Shown: piece after piece, positions 21,524 to 32,000 of the stretch
Layout of the letters: each line of letters starts with the position of its first letter
Numbering within the stretch: the stretch's first letter is position 1
Program-made: the position numbers and the translations under genes
Notes under the pieces: generated by a model
Databases searched by the model: none
Seen by the model: the letters and a program-made list of their open reading frames with translations, nothing else
What the model was told of the DNA's origin: nothing
From: Capitulum mitella
Lineage: Eukaryota; Arthropoda; Thecostraca; Pollicipedomorpha; Pollicipedidae
Assembly (NCBI GenBank): GCA_030062745.1
Contig: CP099843.1
Location: 21,612,583 to 21,676,582, forward strand
Direction of reading: 5' to 3'
Length of the DNA: 64,000 bases

Positions 21524-23979
21524 GGTCGGGCGGCGGCTGCCGCCTTGTACAGAGATCTGCCGGCCGGCCGACCGATGTTGACGGGTTTTGTCGGCGCCAG
21601 CCGCCGCGGAGCGAGAGGTAGACGGACGGATGCATACATAGTCGCGTTATTGGCGTGTGCGCCGCTGGCTGGTGCACATCGCCGCCCAAACATATCCTAG
21701 GGACCTGCCCGTGTTCGGCACGGGGCGCCTGCCGTCAGGTGGCCGCGAACGCTTGCCGTGGCTTTGAATGGCTGCCGGTGTGTCTGCATGGTTGTCATGC
21801 CGGACAGCCTTGATTGTACGCGTGCGGCGCGCTGCCATTGTACGAGTCTGGCGAGAATGTAGTTAGACGTGATGCACTGCGCATTGGGTTCCCATCGACT
21901 TGTTGTAGCGGTAGCTCCTCGCATGGTGTGTTGTCTGAGTGCGAGCGAGTTTCTAGAGCCCGTTGCAAAGATATTAGGTCTTCCCGCACAAAGAGAAACG
22001 ACCCCAAAGTCTGCTTCAGTTGCTCAGGTGCCAGGCTAGCGAGCCGTCGAAAGAGGAGCGAGTTAGGCGCTAGGTTCGGCCGCCGGCCGTCGGTCGCCGG
22101 GAGTAGCGCGGCGCCGGCCGCCGCCGGACGCCGGTGCCTGTAGCCGGCCGCAGTGAGGTAGTGGTTAGTACGGCCTGCGGCGGAGCCGGCGCCGCCGGCC
22201 GGGTCTGATCTCGGACGCCGGACAGGCCGCCGGCTCGGCTCGGCTGCAGCGTGCGCGGCCGGGCGGCGGCCCGCGGAGGAGAGTGGCGCCCTCCGTTCTG
22301 GAGGAGGCCCCTGGTTGTATTCGACGCCGTGGCGGGTTGCTTGGCTGTATGCTGCGCTGTAGATGGCCGGTTGTGTCTGGGCGGATCAGCTGGTTGTGTC
22401 GCGGTCAGGTGGGCTGTGTGGCTGTTCGCCGTGGTTGAGGAGCTGCGTGGTTGTGCGCTGCGTTGCGGTGAGCTTCGGTCGTGCGTGGCGTCCAGGGGCT
22501 GGGGCGGCGTGCGTCGGCGCGCTGCGGGCCAGGGGGCAGCGTGGCGTCCTGTACGGTGCTGCATGCGGCTGCGTAAGGTCGGCAGAGTGCCGGTGAGGCT
22601 GTGTGACGCGTGACGCTCGTTGTGACGCTGTATTCGGTCGTGTGGGCCGGGCCTGTGAGCTCAGTTTGCCAACGGTGAGGGCGCCACTGTCGCCCGGCAC
22701 TGCCCGGCCAGTGTTCGGTGCCCGCCGAGATGAGGATCGTGTTAAATGCAGTGTTTATTATAAGAAAGCTGGTGTTGTTTCTGAGCCAGCGTGAAGGTCG
22801 GAGCCCAGAGGTTGGCGCACGCCTTTTGCCGTGGAGGCGCCATTATCATCGCAGGACGTTATGTTTCCTCCAGCCACGCTAGCTTGTCACCACAAGCGCG
22901 CGATGTCTGCGTACCCTTTATCTCCGCTGTGGGCGGCTGGTTACTGCAGAGTGGCGCGCATGGGACGTGCCGTGGTTCCTCGGGCCAACTCTGGTGCGAT
23001 TCACGGTCTCTTCGCCTTCCGCCGGGAATACAGGAGACCGACCACCGCACCCATTCGTCAGAGTTGAGGCGTGGCGGAGTCTGAGCTGCGTCGTTGGCCA
23101 ACTTCTTTGTATGTCGACGCAGTCGCTAGCATAATCATGTAAAGACGTGTATCGCGTCAAACATTCAACAGAACAGTATAACGGCTCAAGCCGCCGCCGT
23201 GGCCAGATGGATCAAATGGATGACGAGCTGGACGGTAGATCCGGTGCATGGCAGGCACTGGGTTCCAGAACGTCCCAGAATGTCCCAGAACGGGCACCTG
23301 TATTTGGCACGAGACCGGAAGGGTCAGTCGATCGCGGGGCGGCCGTATCGAGGAGTTTCACGGCACGATAAAGATCCGCCGGCATCATCTGGTTCGGCGC
23401 CTGGGGCAAAATTACTCCAGATTTGGGAACTCTGGTGGCGGGATCAGGGTCCAGGAAGAAATTCGGTTTGGCTTGGGTTCTGATTCCAACGCCACCCACT
23501 TCAGCACGTTCGGCCTGAAAAAGTTGACCCGCGGTAGTGACCAGGAACTGAGCGCCCTTTTCTGCCGTTTATTATGTCTCGCCGCTGACCACCTATCACA
23601 TCCAAACCCTTCCTGCTCCTGTTGCATGAAATTCTACAAATATTCACCCAGCTTGCGTAATGTTCGGAGAGTCTATTCGGAAAAAGTAGTGCTGAGAAGT
23701 CACTGCTCACAGGTTAGCACGTGTTCCTCCCAACTAACTGTGTACTCCCAACCCCTCAGCTAACAGTTCTTATGCTTCAGATAATCCCGACCTTCATAAA
23801 GCTTCGACTTATGGTATTGAATTGACAGTAGAAACATCCTCCTTTGTTGAAATTGGTATTCCGATTGTCGTGTGGAAGCTGAAAAGAAACATGTTAAAAA
23901 CGAAACTCAACAAACACAAATAAAAACACATAAAAGCACACAAACAATAAAATACAGTTCTCCCCACCTAAAGGTACAA
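21524..23979. other. Downstream of Sbf: 3' UTR/intergenic DNA with a GC-rich stretch
   Basis: The Sbf 3' untranslated region should begin here. About 22040-22570 is strongly GC- and CpG-rich with short GCCGCC/GGCCGG repeats and many open frames in all directions, none recognisable. After 22750 the composition falls. Frames up to 171 codons at 23248-23763 give no recognisable protein. No RNA gene or mobile element is identified with confidence. Confidence 0.5.
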
Positions 23980-24705
23980 AAGCCCGTTCAGGGTGCGCTG
24001 AAAAGCAGCCACCAAGTGGCGCAGGTCTGTGGGCAACAGCATCACAGTGCTGTACAAAAAGCGTCGTCTGTTTGTTCTAATCCTCTCCTTAGGTCAGTGT
24101 CTTGGCGAGTGTGACGAGAACGGAGTTCTGAGGTGGCCTGAAGCTAAGATGCGAAAGCGTGTGGTTTGCCGGTGCTGCGAATTTTGAGGAGAAATTTTAG
24201 AGCATTTATTGCGTATGGCTGGCGGGCAGTGGGTCAGCCAAGCTCAGCTCAGATCTCCGAAATATGATCGAATTTGCGCCGCCCAGGAATGACTCGCAGA
24301 CCAAACTGATTATTACTATTACTTTTTTGTGGCGTTGCATGTTTTCCCGAAACATTACCAAAATTTGTCAGGCAGTAGCGGAAGTGGGAGACGAAGAAGG
24401 CATTGACAAGGATGGGTAAGATGGAGGGGGATCTGATGACGCACATAGCCCACGCCGATGAGGATACCGTTACACTTTTTGATCAAGGCAGATGCGCGAG
24501 AGTTCCAGGTGACAGTCTCGTCGCAACGTACACCAAAAGTTTTCCCAGACGGGCTCTCGCGCTCTGTGCCCTCGCGGAACCGAATGGAGATCGTGCCCAA
24601 GCCGCAACATTTTTGGCGGGAACCAAAAACAAAAGCATTGTGACTGACGAAATAATTAAAGTAACAAAAACTATTCGAGTAACTTAGAGAATCCAGAGGC
24701 CTTTT
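23980..24705 (-). pseudogene. LINE (non-LTR retrotransposon) reverse transcriptase fragment, frameshifted
   Basis: Read on the minus strand in several frames, this region gives the C-terminal end of a non-LTR reverse transcriptase: ASALIKKCNGILIGVGYVRH, then VSHFRYCLTNFGN, then FGLRVIPGRRKFDHISEI, then PTARQPYAINALKFLLKIR and a tail with RRRFLYSTVMLLP. This order (thumb and connection region) is standard for Jockey/CR1-like LINEs. Frameshifts and stops separate the pieces, so it is a dead, 5'-truncated copy. It lies between the convergent 3' ends of Sbf and tubby. Confidence 0.8.
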
Positions 24706-25981
24706 TTTGCGCCCCAATGTTTCATGAGGATGAGCAGAGGGCGTAGAGCTGTTTGGTGCTCATTAGCGAGTGTGTCACAGTGATCACACAAAATGGTAAC
24801 AGATTCCCGCTCATGGTAGCCTTTCGCCATGTCCGGCTATAGAGCAGTTCGACGCGAAGAAAACTTGCGTCACAATTTTCTCACGCGGCGTCCCCGCCTG
24901 CTGCGTCCTCCTGTGGCCTGGCAGGTCACCTGGCCTGCTGAGCACCTCGCCGTGGGCCGGACGGCGTGTGGCTGGCTGCATGCGTGCTCATCACGTGGTA
25001 CCTACATGTCCGACCACGTGGTGACTGCACGACTCGCGTGTCACAGCTGACGTCTCTGCCTGCAGACACTGCACGTGCTCCAGCAGGTGCGTTCGTGACA
25101 TGAACCGTCTCCCGCGACCGGCACAGGGCGGCGCGTCTGCGGCGCACTGGCTGTTGTCCCGCATTTGCGCCCCTCTCACTGGCGGACAGCTGGAACATGT
25201 ATTAAACGAACAGCGACTCAATGATCAACGCTGGACGGAATCATGCCCCAATGACGTCCACCGGCTCTGACTGTCCATGGCGGGAAATCGACAACAAACC
25301 CGATCTTCATTCAGAGCTAAGTTTCCGGTAACGTTACTAGGCAGAATCTTTGTGGTGCCGGTGACCACCTGAAGGTCACCATGGTAACGAATGTTGAGCT
25401 ACAACGTTTCCAGATATAAAAGACTGGTCCAGTGTATCCGCACAGACGCTTATCACCGGGCATTGAGCCGCCACATCCAGCAAGAATAGTAACAACTTTA
25501 CAACAGTGTAGAGTCGGGGCATTTACGACACACAAGAACCATGTTTTGATACCTTCACTCAAGTGAAGGCAGAGGCATCGAAATCAGCTCAGGTTTATCA
25601 CTGCGAATCACAAACAGTACGAACTGTTCCAGCATCCAATGCGAAGAGAAAGCATAAGGAACATTCAGTAATTCGGTCAGCACGGATCGATCCAACCGCT
25701 TACGTGAAGGATTTGTCTTGCCCAGGAGTTTGATTAAGGTCATGTCTACGCCATCAGCCCGCCAAAAAAACGACAACGGGCCGCAAAATAGACACTGGAA
25801 CTGCTGGGAATCCTTCCTAGAGTTGGCGCACCGCCCTGTCCAGAACTCTTCTCTAGCTCGCCTTTAGACATTAAGACGAATCACGAGAAAGAATTCTTGT
25901 CAAGCACTCTGGCCCGTCCAGGCTCCTGGCTTTTGCAGCTGCGGAGGAGTCTGCCACCCAGCCGTCCGCCTCCCGGTCTCA
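24706..25981. other. Intergenic DNA between the LINE fragment and tubby
   Basis: Mixed composition. Minus-strand frames at 25317-25562 and 25555-25776 contain protein-like text but I do not recognise it; transposon remnants are likely. No splice-consistent exon, RNA gene or terminal repeat could be supported. Confidence 0.4.
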
Positions 25982-25987
25982 TTTATT
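25982..25987 (-). terminator. Polyadenylation signal of the tubby gene
   Basis: TTTATT on the plus strand, i.e. AATAAA on the minus strand, lies 68-73 bases beyond the tubby stop codon (26055-26057). It would give a very short 3' untranslated region. Confidence 0.6.
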
Positions 25988-26054
25988 GTCCCCTCACGAA
26001 CACGAGTCAGCCGAGCTCCTCGTCCGAGGAAGGCGTGAGCAGCGCACGTGCCGG

Positions 26055-29000
26055 TCACTCGCAGGCCAGCTTGTTGTCGAAGCTGCTCAACACGATGGCG
26101 AACGCCTGCAGCGCACACATGGGGTAGCGGAAGTCCATGGTGAACACATCCTCGGCAACCCTTCCGAACTGCAGGATGATGTACTCCACTGTGAACGCAG
26201 GGTGACAGGAGGGTAGTGAACCCCACAGCGAGCGCGTGTTTGCGCGGCGACTGAGCACTCAGTCATCAGCATAGGAACAATGGGGTGACCCCACTGCAAT
26301 GTTAACACGAGAAGATGGAAGGTACATTCCACTGGTGGCAGATGAAGGTCAAACGAAGTCAATACCACAGATCTGAAATGTCTGGTTAAAAATCCACGTG
26401 AAAGAATACCACGTGACGTATCAGCATCTTGCACCTGGGTGTGAGGCAACATTTCCCTTCTTTTGTTGATGACAGATTCGGAATAAGTCGAAAGCCTGCG
26501 ATCCGCCTCACAGAACCATCTCTGCTGATCATAATTCCTTTCAAGCACGGGAGGCTGCGAATGATTCCGAGTTTGACTCAGGCCAGTGCACACGAGAGGC
26601 CAGTGCACACGAGAGGCTGATGTTTGAGTTGAAAATCACTGGAACGTCTTTCGATCGAACAGCTGAATCCGATGCTGTCCAGGTCATCAGACCCATCGGG
26701 CCGGGGATTAGCTGCTTTAGGTGAATTCGCTGAGTACACGCTCCAAGGACACGTACGGTCGTTGTCGTGGACAATCTGGAAGTTCTTGACCGAGGCCTGC
26801 GTGACCCGTCCGTGAAAGTTGAGGACGTAAGACTGAGTCTCCTCGCACCAGATGGGGGCCTTGTTGTGCAGTTCCAGCAGGTTCTCCATCGTGTTCGTTC
26901 GCCACCGAGCTGCAAAATATAGCAGAAACCCTGACAGGAGAGGAAAGGGGAAGAGTGAGAAAACGAAAAGGGGAAGCGTGAGAGAGGGGAAGGAGGGAGA
27001 GAGAGAGAGCGAGAGAGGGGAGACAGACAGACAGAAGAGATTACTAACCAGCAGAGTACCGGCAGTGTCACTTTGCCTCACAGCTTGGTTTGTTGCCTGG
27101 ATACCGAGCAGAGAGCCAGGCGATGTCTGGTTATCGAGCATACAAGCAAGCGGCGTATGGTTGCCGAGCAGGGCGGCGGACGGTGTATGGTTACCGAGCA
27201 GGGCGGCGGACGGTGTGTGGTTACCGAGCAGGGCGGCGGACGGTGTGTGGTTACCGAGCAGGGCGGCGGAAGGTGTATGGTTACCGAGCAGGGAGTTGGA
27301 GGCTCCGGACGAGTGCAGCTGGATCCTCCGGTGGTCGACAGTCATAGCTGGGACGATCACAGTCATCCTCCGGGGGCCTCGAAATCCCATGACGTTCGTT
27401 TCCTGTTGGAGTCGCACATCGCACACCATATTGCTTCCCACACAAATGGCAACTAGCAAAACCGCACACCAAAACTTTCAGTACCACCACGGCGAAGTGA
27501 TGGCCGGACGTCCTTTCTCTGACGCATAGGTGTCTGCCGGTTCTGTGTCGTAAAGGAACTTCCGTTTACATCCACAATGCATGACAAGTCTACTTCGACC
27601 TGTCTTGCCTTTTTTACTTTGTATGAGTGGCAGGCCGGCGGTCTCATATGAATGACAACGAATCCCATGTCAGCCACAAATCGCCCCAAGATGTTATTTT
27701 AAGAAAGGATCGATACATTTCCGTTCCTCCTTACACAGGTTTCATTACATCGAGGTCGACATTACCCGTTATCAGGATCAATGCACGTCTGTTGCGCTAA
27801 AATACCTATTCCTAGATATTGGCATGCCATTGATTTTACAGAAGGCTTATGAGCAATCGCCTCCATTTTTACGTATCATCGGCATACCCAGAATAACCGT
27901 TCCATCTAAGATTACCGACCGTGTCCCATCATTCCTTTCTATAGCAGTCAATTATGCGATGCATTGGCAAGTGAAGATTTCATTTCTGGAAAAGACTGTG
28001 CACACAGCGGCCTGCCCGGATGACTGTTTTAAGGTAGGCGAGATGCGCGGTTAGGCGCGCGGTGCGGCTTCGATTTCCGGCCACAGCTCGGAGCGACTGC
28101 ATCCTGACGGGATGGTGACCCAGACGCGCAGCCGGTCCGGAACTGTCGGCGCCGACATGGCCTCGGCCACCAGTCACGGTCAGGATGACCTCCCGCCGTC
28201 TGGGCCTCGGGCTGCAGTTCAGGTCGGACTCACGTAACAGATGGCGGCTATCTCCTGGCGTGTCGAGTCGAGAATGCGGCTGCCGGCCTGGCGCGATTTC
28301 GGCGACACCCCGCCGTCGTACACCGTGAACTGCGTCCCCACCAGATTGGAGCGCACCTTTCCTGGGGCCGTGCACATGCACGTCAGACAGGTGGCAATAG
28401 CAGGGTTTCAAAGGTACAGCGTATGATGGTCCCTGAGAAAACAAACAAAACAAGAGGATTTCGGATCATCAGTGAGGGTTATCTGGACAGCGCACATGGT
28501 CAGCAATGGAGTGGTTGCACCAATAAAATGAGTCAGTAGTGTTTCATAGTTTAGTTTTGTCTAATAGTGGAAGCCGTGATTGTGTGGAATCGGAGTCAAC
28601 AGTCGTGAATATTTGCCCTATCTGTTTACGAATGCGAGAAAATAAACGAAGTTCCATTAGACGACGTTAACCCATCCCGCCATGAGGCTCAATTTGACCC
28701 CCAGTCAGTTTTTCTCCAGCGTTCTTGGGACTAATTAACCTGCGTTCCTGAAAATCACCTTTCTAAAAATGTCCAGTGGTTCTACAGCTACTTTATTTGT
28801 TAACCCGCGCCCAACCGTGCGTCGGCGGCGATCACGCAAATAAAACTAAGGGGGCGGTTGAGCGCCCCCCCCCTCTAACTCACGAACGGTTGGTCGCACG
28901 ATAAAAACAAGCACACCGTTGGGAAGCTCTTGACAAGTAGAGCTCGAAACTGATTTTATTTTTAGTTTTGGATAATATGTAAGCCAGTTACGCCCTACAT

Positions 29001-32000
29001 ATGTTTTCTCATAGCCGACTGCATGAGACCGAGAAACGGCCTGAATCTCAAGGGCTGCGACTAATAACGCATGGGTAAGGACACCAACGCACAGGTAAAG
29101 GTCCGCAGATGCCGATACACGACTAATTTCCCAGATTTGTTCAGTATATACGCCGATACGATGAGTTGAAGACACGGCAATTTTCACGCCGGTTGTCGGC
29201 GGGCGCCGCAGCTGTGCGCAGTAAGAAATTGACGGAAACTAATTTTAGCGTTCCTTTATTTTCACGACATAAGCTTATCCATGTGAATTTTATTGATCTT
29301 AGTGGCTCTTGTGATGGTATTTCATGCTTAAATTTTGGAGAAATCCATTAGTTAGCAATCTACACAATTGACGGAGTTTTATTTGCGAGAGTCTGTTTAT
29401 TTCCAAAATACGCAATTTTTTAACTTTTTTAGGCTCTTGATATTACTTACGTCTATGCAAGCCAGATCTGCCATTTTCTACCCATTCTGAGTAATTCATC
29501 GCTGATTTTGACGATGGTACATTTTGGCTCACTACAGTTATTCGCGACCTGACATTAGGTCAATGGCTGAAAATCACTGATACTTTTCCCATTGGCGGTA
29601 TCCAGATGTCTGTATCACTCCACACTAAAAATGTTAAGAAAAATTTCGCCAATCTTCGAAAAAAACAACGACATGTCTTAAAAATGGGCTTGGCCTTAGG
29701 TCAATGACCCAGAAAATCCCGAAAAAATTTGAGACAGCATACTTATTGCATCTATCATGATCTCTAATGCCTGAAAGTATTATTGCAGTGTCTTGTTTTC
29801 CAAAAAAGTTACAGGGCGCTAAAAAATTTGGACACAGGCCCTAGGTGCGTTTGACCTGACCTAGGTCAGACGTCTGACTTGACCTGAGGTCAAAACTTTG
29901 ACATATGGTGCAAAAATAATCTAGCAAAAGGCACACAAAGTTTCGTGGCGCTGCGTTTCTTTGTTCTCTCGCAATACTAGAAAAACCTCAGCGGGCGGTC
30001 AACCGCCGCCCAAGTCGTGAACGGGTTAAGATATGGACGTAACTTCTTGAGACACTAAGGTGTACATCTCGTGGCCACCGCTGCGTCGAGCGCCTCCCCG
30101 CCGGCAGGCAGGCAGGAAGGCGCGCCGTGGGGCGGTTATCTGCGGCGCGCACTGCCAATCCTTCACAATGCGCGTGAGTGCGAACAAATAACTTCTCAAA
30201 ATATTTCCATCGGGCAGAAATACAGAGTTGCGCTCAAAATGATTGACCATATTCGCAGACGTTGAATTAATGGAAGAAGTTGGATGATAGAATGAGTGGC
30301 GTAGGACTACCAGCGATAGTCGTGAGCTGACATGACCTCAGCTCATTTTGAGTGTTTTTCGCCTGACATCGTATCACGTACATATGAGCAGAATATATGG
30401 ACCATATTTGACTTTCGGAGATACTCGTAGCCACCAAACCGGCAAAACTGTAAACCCTTTTTGACGTGCCTCCATTTGGCCCGACCTGGCCGGATACATA
30501 ACGCGCTAAGTAGGCAAAAGTGGGGTAATTTTACAGAGGGCAAGAGGGAGGCTATCTAATGGTAACATTTTCAGTCCACAATATCTCTTAGCTTGGAGTT
30601 TGGAAAGGGGAAATTTTGACCCCTTCTTATGACGGCGTGGACGGGCAAGAGCGCCATGAAGGGCTGGGTTAACCCTATTCCCAAACGAGGGGGACTTTGA
30701 AAGCCCCCTTCAGCTTTGTGCTCGCCGTTTCTAAGGTTTCCAAAGTAGCTTCACAAAACGTTGTAACTTTTCTGTATATTCTTCCGACGTATTACGGCAA
30801 ATTTCAGTTTTTTCCTCAGGGACGGAGCAAGACCAAGTTTTTGGGAGACACCTCAGGCCATTTTTCACGATGATAAACGTAAAGGAAAAATAACTGCAAA
30901 AAAGAAAGTTTTGAAGATAGAGCTTAGAGCTGTTTAGGAGTGTAGGATACCTTACGGGACAGCGATATAAAAGTATATTTCTGTTAATCTGAGACTATAT
31001 CACAAGATTGGATCGAGGTCAAAAGTCATAGTTTGGCTTTATGTAAATATCTTTGGCTTTAGTTTTTAAAGTGAAAAACTAGAACACATATGACTTAGCA
31101 TAGTATCTTCTACGTGCCTTTCAAGTTTTAGATTTATATCAGACTACGTCACGGAGCCGTGATCTAAAATGTCCGCGCTCGTGCCCTGTATGATGAAGGT
31201 CATCGATAGGACTTTTCTAAATGTAGTCAGTTCATATAATTTGAATCGTTCCAAAAGACCATGAAATAAATCCCAAGGCTACTGTACTTTAAGGTCATTC
31301 GAGGTCGTTTTAAGCAAAACGTTGGAAGGTGACCTGATGAAAATGTGAATACGGCAGTTCTCTTTTTCACGCCCTCGGCGCCGCCTATGGCAACACCGCG
31401 CAAACACCATACTGAGATTTGCATTTGTGTAGTATCAAATGAGTAGGACAAACTGAAAAATGGAACTTCGTGTTAATTTAAAACCGCAGTTTTCCAAGCC
31501 TTGTGAAAGCCTATGACTTTTGTAGAAAGTCTAAACGTGGTGAAAGTCATATCAACTAGCTCTCATTTTGTGTAAACTGAATCACAATAGGCCCATAATC
31601 ATCGGAGTCATAACATGTAAAAAATACCTCCTTTTATGACTCTTCTCTCCCCGTATCCACCCCTTACAACATTTTCAAAATTCGTTTCGATGAAAATGTA
31701 GCTTATGTCATGGCGAGTCGATTACCATTTTGGGCAATAGAATCCGTCAGGTAGATATCGAGATTACACTAAGCCCCGATACAGAAAGGCGTCCTTGCGT
31801 TATGTGTACGGGAATAAAGTTAAGGAATTTGAATATAAGTCACACCGGTCATGTTCAGTGCTGAGTATAACCGTACGTCAGCCGCTTTTGGACATCGGCG
31901 TTATCATGCCATTCACATGTAAAACCACTTCTCTGCCTCAGCTCCTACCACTTACCCACGAAGGCTTCTGCCCCTCTGGAAAGGTCAGTGGGATCTGTCG

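Noticed and set aside
26852..27529. 225-codon plus-strand frame over tubby exons
   Set aside because: Antisense to verified tubby exons and composed partly of the 30-bp repeat ([10 protein letters not shown]).
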